NCBI GenBank assembly: GCA_046727715.1
Contig: JBKPDC010000154.1
Location: 1 to 5,738, forward strand
Source of the DNA: CAVQLX01 sp046727715
GTDB lineage: Bacteria; Desulfobacterota; Binatia; DP-6
DNA length: 5,738 nt
Reading direction: 5' to 3'
Part shown: positions 1 through 5,333 of the stretch, piece by piece
Position numbering within the stretch: position 1 is the first letter of the stretch
How the letters are laid out: each line of letters starts with the position of its first letter
Notes under the pieces: generated by a model
Seen by the model: only the letters and a program-made list of their open reading frames with translations
Database searches by the model: none
What the model was told of the DNA's origin: nothing
Translations under genes and position numbers: made by a program

Positions 1-211
1 GCGCGACGCGCCTCCCGCGCCGCCACAGCCGGGCGCTCGCCGGCGGCGCGCGGTGGACACGGTGCCCAGTGATCCGCCCGCCGACCTCGCGGCGCGGCCC
101 GACCTGTTCGTCAACCTTCCTCTGCTGCGCAATTTCGAGAAGCTCGAGCACTACGACGCCATCGAGACCACGACGGTGGACCGACCGGAGGAGGTTCACT
201 CGAACGGATGA
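1..211 (+). CDS. C-terminal part of an unrecognised protein, truncated by the left edge
   Basis: This reading frame is open from the first bases and closes at TGA 209-211, so only the last ~69 residues are visible. The visible part starts Pro/Arg/Ala-rich and ends in a more structured segment with the pattern DLFVNLPLLRNFEKLEHYD followed by an acidic tail. I do not recognise a named family. Short proteins ending in a leucine/asparagine-rich 'NL.LL.N.E.LE..D' segment are, from memory, often encoded just before DUF3106 genes, sometimes next to an ECF sigma factor as a possible anti-sigma or zinc-finger protein; that is inference and no zinc-binding residues are visible here. The stop codon overlaps the start of the next gene (ATGA, 208-211), which indicates translational coupling and one operon. 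GC-rich third positions support real coding. The frame is fairly sure, the function is unknown. Confidence 0.6.
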   Translation, partial: RDAPPAPPQPGARRRRAVDTVPSDPPADLAARPDLFVNLPLLRNFEKLEHYDAIETTTVDRPEEVHSNG

Positions 212-531
212 GAGCCGGGGTCCGCGCGACAGTCCTGGCCACCTGCCTCGCAGCGGCGGTACCGGCAGCCGCGCAGCGGTACGCCCGCGACTGGCAGCAG
301 CTCTCCCCGGAGGAGCAGCGGCGCGCGTGGGACAACTACCGGCGCTACCAGCAGATGCCGCAGCAGCGCCGCGACATGTACGAGAACCGCTTCCAGCGCT
401 TCCAGGGTCTGCCGCCGCAGGAGCAGGAGCGGATGCGGCAGAACTACGAGTCCTATCGGCGGCAGGATCCGGCCAGCCGCGAGCAGTTCAACGAGAAGTA
501 CCGCCGCTGGAAGCAGCGCGGCGGGCGCTGA
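208..531 (+). CDS. Small secreted DUF3106-type protein
   Basis: Encodes 107 residues. Residues 1-22 form a Sec signal peptide: Arg2/Arg6, then a hydrophobic Ala/Leu/Val core, ending VPAAA before Gln23. The mature part is highly charged, Gln/Arg/Tyr/Trp-rich and almost surely all helical. It shows four related repeats of about 17-19 residues, each opening with a proline followed by Glu/Gln/Arg (Pro34, Pro51, Pro70, Pro88) and carrying aromatic residues at the end (Tyr44/Tyr47, Phe62/Phe65, Tyr80/Tyr83, Tyr98/Trp101). This 'LsPeeqrr.w..yr.y..mp..rr' pattern is typical of the DUF3106 family, a periplasmic family of unknown function in Gram-negative bacteria. The resemblance to periplasmic helical chaperone-like repeat proteins is only structural. 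The start is ATG 208, overlapping the upstream stop; a strong purine run GGAGGAGG (187-194) lies 13 bases upstream, a little far for an ideal Shine-Dalgarno. It is probably cotranscribed and translationally coupled with the gene to its left. Family call likely, role unknown. Confidence 0.8.
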   Translation: MRAGVRATVLATCLAAAVPAAAQRYARDWQQLSPEEQRRAWDNYRRYQQMPQQRRDMYENRFQRFQGLPPQEQERMRQNYESYRRQDPASREQFNEKYRRWKQRGGR

Positions 532-534
532 GCA

Positions 535-612
535 CTAGCGGGTGTGGCAGGCGGCGCACGCCTCCAGGCCGGCGCCGATCACGGTGAGGGCGTCAGGACT
601 GCGCGGACACCG
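535..612 (-). pseudogene. Short CxxCH-ending remnant behind the cupredoxin stop (cytochrome c'-like tail)
   Basis: Reading on the minus strand directly after the cupredoxin TGA and in the same frame, 25 codons are open until TAG at 537-535. They end in IGAGLEACAACHTR, with a CxxCH haem-c attachment motif five residues from the C-terminus. Class II cytochromes (c' and c-556) carry their CxxCH in just this place, within an '..vG..C.aCH..R' ending, so the piece looks like the 3' end of such a gene. Nothing upstream supplies the four-helix body, because the cupredoxin gene occupies that space. It could be a leftover of a deleted cytochrome gene, the end of a cupredoxin-haem fusion interrupted by a stop, or chance. 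A weak 5-bp hairpin (AGGCG 549-553 with CGCCT 559-563) also lies here and has no T-tract. Translation on its own is unlikely, as only a GTG without a clear ribosome site is available. Confidence 0.4.
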
Positions 613-978
613 TCACGGCAGGACCACGAGCTGGCCGCCGACGTGTGCCGGGTGCAGCTGGCAGATGATGGGGAAGACGCCCTCCTTGGTGGCGGTGAAC
701 TCGACCTCCTTCGGCTCGCCCCGCGTCACGACCTCGGCCACGTTGTAGGCCGGGATCGCGAAGCCGTGCTGGTTCGGGTCGGACGGCACGTTGTTGATGA
801 GCTTGACCTTGACCTTCGTGCCCTTCTTCACCACCAGGGTGGTCGGCACCCAGATTTTCGTCCCTTCGTACTCCACGTTCACCACGGTGAAGCTCATGTC
901 CTCGGCGCGCGCTTGGAGGGCGTGGGTCGCGAGGAGCAGGCCGAGCGCCGCCGCAACACCGCTCACGAATCGCTGCAT
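613..978 (-). CDS. Exported nitrosocyanin-like cupredoxin
   Basis: Encodes 121 residues. Residues 1-25 are a Sec signal peptide (Arg3, hydrophobic GVAAALGLLLATHAL core, cleavage after ARA25), so the mature copper protein of ~96 residues is periplasmic. The body is one cupredoxin beta-barrel. The pattern 'TTLVVKKGTKVKVKLIN' (46-62) is the usual first half. The candidate copper ligands are His71 (QHGF), Cys106, His109 and His112 in CQLHPAH. The ICQLHP loop and the preceding 'FTATKEGVFPI' match nitrosocyanin, the red-copper protein of ammonia oxidisers, better than plastocyanin or CuA domains. As I recall it, nitrosocyanin uses Glu-Cys-His-His; here His71 stands where that Glu would be. There is no second Cys, so it is not a CuA site, and no axial Met is seen. 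The start at ATG 978-976 is fixed by a perfect AGGAGG (991-986) seven bases upstream. It is divergent from uvrB. Likely roles are electron transfer or copper/NO-related chemistry; the partner is unknown. Confidence 0.82.
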   Translation of the reverse strand: MQRFVSGVAAALGLLLATHALQARAEDMSFTVVNVEYEGTKIWVPTTLVVKKGTKVKVKLINNVPSDPNQHGFAIPAYNVAEVVTRGEPKEVEFTATKEGVFPIICQLHPAHVGGQLVVLP

Positions 979-985
979 CAGTGGT

Positions 986-991
986 CCTCCT
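986..991 (-). promoter_or_regulatory. Shine-Dalgarno of the cupredoxin gene
   Basis: The minus strand reads AGGAGG here, seven bases before the ATG at 978-976. It is a full match to the anti-Shine-Dalgarno core and decides the cupredoxin start. It implies efficient translation of this exported protein. Confidence 0.8.
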
Positions 992-996
992 GCTAG

Positions 997-1019
997 GTGG
1001 TTGTCCGGCCCTCAACCAC
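997..1019. promoter_or_regulatory. Inverted repeat in the cupredoxin-uvrB divergent gap (operator or leader hairpin)
   Basis: GTGGTTG (997-1003) and CAACCAC (1013-1019) form a perfect 7-bp inverted repeat with a 9-base spacer. Half-site centres are 16 bases apart. As DNA it could bind a dimeric regulator between the two divergent genes. As RNA from the cupredoxin side it would form a hairpin ending five bases before the AGGAGG, able to affect ribosome access or mRNA stability. No convincing -10/-35 pair was found in the gap for either gene, so the transcription start is not fixed. Confidence 0.4.
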
Positions 1020-1093
1020 ACTGCCGCGCGCCATGCAACGCCCGGGGGGCCGCGGGCTGCGTCAGCGCCGGTCGACTGCTATGGGGAGAGGCC

Positions 1094-3124
1094 ATGCGTC
1101 GCGACGGCTCCTTCCGGCTCCACGCCGATTTCGCCCCCCAGGGGGACCAACCACAGGCAATCGCCGCGCTCGCGGCGGGCATCGAGGCCGGGGAGCGCCA
1201 ACAGGTGCTCCTCGGGGTGACGGGCAGCGGCAAGACGTTCACCGTGTCGCAGGTCGTCGCCGCCGTGAACAAGCCCACGCTCGTGATCGCGCCCAACAAG
1301 ACGCTCGCCGCGCAGCTCTTCCACGAGTTCCGGAGCTTCTTCCCGGACAACGCCGTGCGATACTTCGTCAGCTACTACGACTACTACCAGCCCGAAGCGT
1401 ACGTTCCCTCCACCGACACGTACATCGCCAAGGACGCGTCGATCAACGACGAGATCGACAAGATGCGGCACGCCTCCACGAAGGCGCTGCTCGAGCGCAA
1501 CGACGTGCTGGTCGTGGCGAGCGTGTCGTGCATCTACGGCCTGGGCTCGCCGGCGTCGTACTTCGACATGCTCGTGGTGCTCGAGCGCGACGACACGGTC
1601 GAGCGCGACGCCGTGCTGCGGAAGCTGGTCGACATGCAGTACCAGCGCAACGACTACGACTTCCACCGCGGCACGTTCCGCGTGCGCGGCGATGTCATCG
1701 AGATCTACCCTGCGTACGAAGAGGGCCGCGCCATCCGCGTCGAGCTGTTCGGCGACACTGTGGAATCGATCGCCGAGATCGACCCTTTGCGCGGTAAGGT
1801 CCTGCGACGGATCGAGCGCGTCGCGATCTACCCGGCGAGCCACTACGTCGCGACGGCGCCCACCTTGAAGAAGGCGGTGGACGGCATCCGCGTCGAGCTC
1901 AGGGAGCAGCTGAACGCGCTGCGCGACGCGCGCAAGCTGCTCGAGGCGCAGCGCCTCGAGCAGCGCACCCTCTACGACCTGGAGCTGCTCGCCGAGATGG
2001 GCTTCTGCCCGGGCATCGAGAACTACTCGCGGCATCTCGACGGCCGCGAGCCCGGTCAGCCCCCGTTCACGCTGCTCGACTACTTCCCCAGGGACTACCT
2101 GCTCGTCATCGACGAGAGCCACGTCACCGTGCCGCAGATCGGCGGCATGTACCGCGGCGACCGGTCGCGGAAGGAGACCCTCGTCGAGTTCGGGTTCCGC
2201 CTGCCGTCGGCGCTCGACAACCGCCCGCTCAACTTCGAGGAGTTCCTGGCCCGCGTCCCGCAGGCGCTCTACGTGTCGGCCACGCCGGGCGAGTGGGAGC
2301 TGCGCATGGCCACGGGGCGCGTGGTGGAGCAGCTGATCCGCCCCACGGGGCTCATGGACCCCGAGGTGGTCGTGCGTCCGGCACGTCATCAGGTGGACGA
2401 CCTGGTGGAGGAGATCCGCACCCGCGTGGCGGCGTCGGAGCGCGTGCTGGTCACGACGCTCACCAAGAAGATGGCCGAGGACCTGACGGACTACCTCCAG
2501 GACATCGGCATCCGGGTGCGCTACATCCATGCCGACATCGACACGATCGAGCGCAGCGAGATCATCCGCGAGCTGCGGCGCGGGACCTTCGACGTGCTGG
2601 TGGGCATCAACCTGCTGCGCGAGGGTCTGGACCTTCCGGAGGTGTCCCTGGTGGCCATCCTCGATGCGGACAAGGAGGGTTATCTGCGCTCCGAGCGCTC
2701 GCTGATCCAGACCATCGGCCGCGCGGCGCGCAACGTGAACGGGACCGTGCTGATGTACGCCGACGCCGTCACCGACTCGATGCGGAAGGCGATCGACGAG
2801 ACCAACCGGCGGCGGGCGGCACAGGCGAGCTACAACCAGGCGCACGGCATCACGCCGCAGACCATCCGCAAGGCGATCGCCGATCCGCTCGTCGTCGCCT
2901 GCGAGGGCGACTACGTGACCGTCCCCGTCGACCGGGGTAGCCTGGCGGCGGACGCGCCGGTCGACCCCGCGGCACTGGCGAAGCGGATCGTCGCGCTGCG
3001 CAGCGAGATGCGCGAGGCGGCCCGCCAGCTCGAATTCGAGCGTGCCGCGTCGTTGCGCGACGAGATTCGCACCCTGGAGGAGCGGCTGCTCGGCGTCGAG
3101 GTGCAGGACGCCGAGCCCGCCTGA
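1094..3124 (+). CDS. uvrB: UvrABC system protein B (excision nuclease helicase subunit)
   Basis: Encodes 676 residues, the normal UvrB length. UvrB takes damaged DNA from UvrA, opens it with an ATP-driven helicase-like motor, verifies the lesion and recruits UvrC for dual incision in cytoplasmic nucleotide excision repair. Seen in order: the N-terminal DFAPQGDQPQAI; Walker A GVTGSGKT (41-48); the damage-probing beta-hairpin beginning YYDYYQPEAYVP at 94 and running to about 118; Walker B DESH (340-343) followed by the VTVPQIGGMYRGD signature; SATPG (395-399); motif V REGLDLPEV; motif VI QTIGRAARN (539-547); and a C-terminal UVR domain (about 635-666) that contacts UvrC. No key residue is missing and the frame is unbroken. 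ATG 1094 is chosen because GGGAG at 1083-1087 lies six bases upstream and the family's first conserved residues follow closely; the frame is open further upstream but that part is the antisense of the cupredoxin gene. It stands alone: divergent from the cupredoxin and convergent with the P450 remnant. Confidence 0.98.
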   Translation: MRRDGSFRLHADFAPQGDQPQAIAALAAGIEAGERQQVLLGVTGSGKTFTVSQVVAAVNKPTLVIAPNKTLAAQLFHEFRSFFPDNAVRYFVSYYDYYQPEAYVPSTDTYIAKDASINDEIDKMRHASTKALLERNDVLVVASVSCIYGLGSPASYFDMLVVLERDDTVERDAVLRKLVDMQYQRNDYDFHRGTFRVRGDVIEIYPAYEEGRAIRVELFGDTVESIAEIDPLRGKVLRRIERVAIYPASHYVATAPTLKKAVDGIRVELREQLNALRDARKLLEAQRLEQRTLYDLELLAEMGFCPGIENYSRHLDGREPGQPPFTLLDYFPRDYLLVIDESHVTVPQIGGMYRGDRSRKETLVEFGFRLPSALDNRPLNFEEFLARVPQALYVSATPGEWELRMATGRVVEQLIRPTGLMDPEVVVRPARHQVDDLVEEIRTRVAASERVLVTTLTKKMAEDLTDYLQDIGIRVRYIHADIDTIERSEIIRELRRGTFDVLVGINLLREGLDLPEVSLVAILDADKEGYLRSERSLIQTIGRAARNVNGTVLMYADAVTDSMRKAIDETNRRRAAQASYNQAHGITPQTIRKAIADPLVVACEGDYVTVPVDRGSLAADAPVDPAALAKRIVALRSEMREAARQLEFERAASLRDEIRTLEERLLGVEVQDAEPA

Positions 3125-3153
3125 TCCGATCCCGGAGCGTGCTTAGAGACCGC

Positions 3154-3172
3154 ACGGGCGCCCGACGCCCGT
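3154..3172. terminator. Possible hairpin between the convergent uvrB and P450 remnant
   Basis: ACGGGCG (3154-3160), a five-base loop CCCGA, and CGCCCGT (3166-3172) make a perfect 7-bp GC-rich stem, 30 bases after the uvrB stop. There is no T-tract on either side, so it is not a classical intrinsic terminator. It may slow polymerase in both directions or protect the uvrB mRNA 3' end. The rest of 3125-3239 shows nothing recognisable. Confidence 0.35.
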
Positions 3173-3239
3173 ATCCGCTCGTCTGCGGTGACCAGCCGGA
3201 GGCCATGGACGAGCGCCGGGGCAGCGACGTTGACCACTC

Positions 3240-3779
3240 TCAGAGCGATCGTGCCCGCGTGCGATGCTGTTCGGGTACTCTCACACGAAACGAAACGGGG
3301 CCACGAAACTCGAGAAGCGGAGTCCACTCGATCGCGCCGTCCACTCGCTCGATGCTTCGGAAGCGCGTCGCGAGCATCCGGATGACCGCTTGGGTTTCCA
3401 TTCGAGCGAGCGCGGCACCGATGCAGAAGTGCGGCCCGAGGCCGAAGGTGATCGGCTCGGTGCCGCGACGGGAGATGTCGAGGACCTCTGGGTCCGGAAA
3501 TTCGCCTGGATCGTGATTGGCGGCCAAGGGGCTGAGAAAGATCCGCTCGCCCTCGTCGAATGACACGCCGTCGAGAGCGAACGGGACGGTCACGACACGT
3601 GACACCCAGACCACCGAGCTGTTCAACCGCAGCGCCTCCTCGACGGCCGCTGGCGTCCTCGATGGGTCATCGCAGAGCGTCGCCCATCCCCTTGGATGGG
3701 TGAGAAGGGCTAGCAGCGCGTTGGCGATCGCAAGCTTCGTGGTGTCGTGCCCGCCGAGGATGATGTTGGCCACCACGCA
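3240..3779 (-). pseudogene. Cytochrome P450, C-terminal half only (5'-truncated)
   Basis: About 179 residues are P450-like, counted from GTG at 3776. They run from the I-helix to the C-terminus: oxygen-activation motif GGHDTT (8-13), the K-helix ExxR as E47-A-L-R50, the 'NHDPGEFPDPE' meander region (87-97), and the haem loop FGLGPHFCIG (111-120) with Cys118 as thiolate ligand, then the L-helix AALARME. Complete bacterial P450s have about 400 residues, so roughly 220 N-terminal residues, including the substrate-recognition B-C and F-G regions, are missing. Upstream the frame meets a TGA at 3800-3798 and no other minus-strand frame continues the P450 pattern. The homology stops within a few bases of where a plus-strand NTF2-like fragment begins. 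Everything still present looks well conserved, which suggests recent loss or an assembly join. Such P450s need ferredoxin and reductase partners; none is here. The remaining piece cannot fold as a working monooxygenase. Confidence 0.88.
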
Positions 3780-4087
3780 ACGAATACCTCCTCGACCTCA
3801 GGCCCGATGCCAGACTGCGCTTCACCCGCGTCCTCGCCATCGCAGACCGCGGGGTGCTGGTGGTAGCGCGGTGGGAAGGGGGCGAGCCGGAAGGCACGTT
3901 CGAGATTCCCCTCGTGAACGCCGTGGACTTCGGCGCGGACGGAACCCGGCGGTGGCACATCTACACCCTCGACCAGCTCGACGAAGCCCGGGCATGCTAC
4001 GACTCGCTGCGCTCGGCCCCGCCGCGCACCTCGCCAACTACCGCGACACGCGCCGGCGCTCCGACACCTCCCTCCCGGTCCGGGTGA
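3779..4087 (+). pseudogene. NTF2/SnoaL-like domain fragment (5'-truncated)
   Basis: From about 3779 the plus strand reads NEYLLDLRPDARLRF, then VLAIADRGVLVVARWEG, GTFEIPLVNAVDFGADG, RRWHIYTLDQLDEARACYDSLR and PRTSPTTATRA, to TGA at 4085-4087. The order is strand - strand - 'G.FE.P' - 'D..G....w..y..dqLD.A...f..Lr'. From memory this fits the NTF2/SnoaL-like cone domain found at the end of large ATPase or adenylate-cyclase-type regulators, where 'RfdeLRp.plriPpNaATRA' commonly follows. The frame has a stop at 3761-3763 and no suitable start with a ribosome site before the homology begins, so the 5' part is gone. After ATRA the sequence turns into low-complexity Pro/Ser/Arg, hinting that the downstream side is also cut or shifted. 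An internal ATG at 3854 would make a 77-residue product lacking most of the domain. Family call moderately sure, non-function likely. Confidence 0.6.
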
Positions 4088-4102
4088 CGATCTGACCGGT
4101 GG

Positions 4103-4134
4103 CGCTCCGAGGCGTCGATCTCCTCGACGGAGCG
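4103..4134. repeat. Bulged stem-loop after the NTF2-like fragment
   Basis: CGTCGA (4113-4118), loop TCTCC and TCGACG (4124-4129) form a perfect 6-bp stem. CGCTC (4103-4107) and GAGCG (4130-4134) can extend it by 5 bp with a 5-base bulge on the left arm. There is no T-tract. It sits 15 bases after the fragment's stop and 76 bases before the vapB palindrome, so it may isolate the two transcripts. The remaining bases of 4088-4205 show nothing else recognisable. Confidence 0.3.
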
Positions 4135-4205
4135 GGCTGGCGCATGAGCGGGCCTCAGCGCCGCCGATGACGAGACGCCCGAGGATCGGCACGCGTGCCT
4201 GAAGG

Positions 4206-4252
4206 TTGACCGTATTGGCATACGGGCTCAATGCTGGTACTGGAAACCGTAT
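4206..4252 (+). promoter_or_regulatory. Candidate autoregulatory operator of vapBC
   Basis: CCGTAT (4210-4215), a four-base spacer TGGC, and ATACGG (4220-4225) are a perfect 6-bp inverted repeat. A third copy of the half-site, CCGTAT at 4247-4252, lies 37 bases on and overlaps the vapB ATG. VapB antitoxins bind such palindromes through their ribbon-helix-helix domain and repress their own operon together with VapC. A -35-like TTGACC (4206-4211) overlaps the left half-site; the matching -10 (TCAATG, 4228-4233) is poor. The palindrome is seen directly, its role as operator is inferred. Confidence 0.5.
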
Positions 4253-4457
4253 GAGCACGGCACGCAAGGTGACCGTTCAGCTCCCGGCCGAATTGCTCGA
4301 TAGGGCGCAGCGGTCGAGCGGTCAGAACCTGACCGCGACCATCTGCCAGGGACTGAGGCTCGTGGCCGCCGGGCGGGCATACGAAGGGCTTCGGCGACTG
4401 AAGGGGAAGGTCCGCTTCTCGATCGACCTGTCGCGTCTTCGCGAAGACCGCGAATGA
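4251..4457 (+). CDS. vapB: VapB-type antitoxin (ribbon-helix-helix)
   Basis: Encodes 68 residues. Residues 5-12 (RKVTVQLP) form the DNA-contacting beta-strand, 13-24 helix A and 26-43 helix B of a ribbon-helix-helix dimerisation domain. The tail 46-68, with LRRLKGKVRFSIDLSRLREDR, matches the usual VapB segment that wraps around and blocks the toxin's active site. As antitoxin it binds VapC, neutralises it, and with it represses the operon; Lon or Clp degradation under stress would free the toxin. The start is ATG 4251: the strand follows immediately and only a weak GGA (4242-4244) precedes it; the frame is open slightly further upstream but that would include the operator. Its end overlaps the vapC start (ATGA 4454-4457), so translation is coupled. 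It looks intact. Confidence 0.85.
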   Translation: MSTARKVTVQLPAELLDRAQRSSGQNLTATICQGLRLVAAGRAYEGLRRLKGKVRFSIDLSRLREDRE

Positions 4458-4849
4458 TCGCCCTCGACTCGAGCTCCCTGATCGCGTTCCTCGAGGGAGC
4501 CGGTGGCGACGATACCGAGCTCGTCGAGAAATCACTCGCCGACCGCCAGGCCTGTCTTCCCCCCGTGGTGCTCACCGAGATTCTGAGCGACCCGAAGTTG
4601 CCGAAGCGGGTCGAGAAACTTCTGCTGCAGCTCCCGCGGCTGGACGTGCTCGAAGGATACTGGGAGCGAGCCGGTTCGTTGCGCGCCAAGGTCCTCCGGC
4701 TCAAGCGTCGAGCTCGCCTCGCCGACAGCTTGATCGCTCAGAGCTGCCTCGACCACGACGTCGGACTTGTGACCCGCGACGCCGACTTCCGGCACTTCGT
4801 GGCAGCTGCGGGCTTGCGGGTCCACGGGACTCCCCCGCGCAGGACGTAG
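4454..4849 (+). CDS. vapC: VapC-type PIN-domain ribonuclease toxin
   Basis: Encodes 131 residues, the normal size for VapC. PIN domains are Mg2+/Mn2+-dependent RNases; VapC toxins generally cut tRNA or rRNA loops and stop translation. The acidic site is complete: Asp5 in IALDSSSLI, Glu42 in VVLTEIL, Asp91 in RLADSLIAQ, and Asp109 in LVTRDADF with Asp111 beside it. The last segment 'DFRHFVAAAGLRV' is the usual PIN end. The start ATG overlaps the vapB stop by four bases, a classical toxin-antitoxin arrangement giving antitoxin excess. The gene ends five bases before the convergent gene at its right. Nothing suggests inactivation. Which RNA it cuts cannot be read from the sequence. Confidence 0.9.
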   Translation: MIALDSSSLIAFLEGAGGDDTELVEKSLADRQACLPPVVLTEILSDPKLPKRVEKLLLQLPRLDVLEGYWERAGSLRAKVLRLKRRARLADSLIAQSCLDHDVGLVTRDADFRHFVAAAGLRVHGTPPRRT

Positions 4850-4854
4850 GGTCG

Positions 4855-5292
4855 TCAACCGTCGCCGGCGAGCAGCACGAGACGCTCTCCCAAGGCGTGC
4901 AGATCCGATACGAACCGCTCTTGGTCCGGCGCGCTGATCCACCGCACCAGGCCCCAGTCGTCGGCGCTGGCTTGCAGGAGGACCCGCGCCACGTCTGGGG
5001 CAAAGAGCCCGGCTGCCTTGCTCTGCGCCCCGACGAGGGCGTTCTCGAGCGAGAGCCCGAGCGTGCGAGCAGGCGCACCGCCGCCCAGCGTTGGTCGAGC
5101 CTGCCAACGGTGCGCTCTCCGGCGAGGAGGGCACGGAACGTCGACTCGTCGATGTCGTAGTCCCACACCCACGGAAGTCGGCCGCTCGCCATGGCGATCG
5201 CGCAATCTACCAGCACGGCCCACGCGGGACAAAAGCCGCGGAACTGCGCGGTGTCGAGCGCTGAGCCACGCCCCGAGAGACGGCTCGAACAT
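4855..5292 (-). pseudogene. Unrecognised gene with apparent frameshifts
   Basis: Protein-like, GC3-rich coding signal runs along the minus strand but changes frame. From about 5265 to 5075 it reads ALDTAQFRGFCPAWAVLVDC, AIAMASGRLPWVWDYDIDES and TFRALLAGERTVGRLDQRWA, after which that frame turns into Arg/Ser-rich noise. From about 5060 a second frame reads TLGLSLENALVGAQSKAAGL and APDVARVLLQASADDWGLVR, ending RLVLLAGDG and TGA 4857-4855. A third frame could supply an N-terminus, MFEPSLGAWLSA, from ATG 5292-5290. Joined, this gives about 145 residues with one shift near 5058-5075 and perhaps another near 5253-5275. Without the first shift, GTG 5216 or ATG 5192 could start the protein. No start has a good Shine-Dalgarno. 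I cannot name a family; no metal or nucleotide motif stands out. It may be a pseudogene or carry sequencing errors. It converges on vapC with a 5-bp gap. Confidence 0.5.
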
Positions 5293-5333
5293 GCCGGCAG
5301 GAGGCGGCCGCTACGCCGCGCGAGCTACCGAGA

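Noticed and set aside
544..996. A 150-residue plus-strand frame rich in His/Arg/Asp opposite the cupredoxin
   Set aside because: The minus-strand product has a signal peptide, a barrel pattern, copper ligands and a perfect Shine-Dalgarno; the plus-strand frame has none of these.
791..1093. An N-terminal extension of UvrB by 101 residues, since the frame is open upstream
   Set aside because: The extension is the antisense of the cupredoxin gene, UvrB families start close to DFAPQGDQP, and a Shine-Dalgarno precedes ATG 1094.
1079..2845. A 588-residue open frame on the minus strand opposite uvrB
   Set aside because: It is antisense to a fully conserved UvrB, is full of His/Arg/Val/Asp runs typical of GC-rich shadow frames, and shows no family motif.
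4206..4250. An earlier vapB start giving 15 extra residues
   Set aside because: It would begin inside the palindromic operator with no ribosome site; the ribbon-helix-helix strand starts right after ATG 4251.
3710..4267. A 185-residue minus-strand frame that could supply the missing P450 N-terminus
   Set aside because: It lacks any P450 pattern (no B-C, C-helix WxxxR or F-G features), is Arg/Gly/Pro-rich, and is antisense to the NTF2-like fragment.
4532..5134. A 200-residue minus-strand frame covering vapC antisense and the unknown gene
   Set aside because: Its sequence is Arg/Ala/Pro-rich without a recognisable domain, and it overlaps the well-supported VapC on the other strand.
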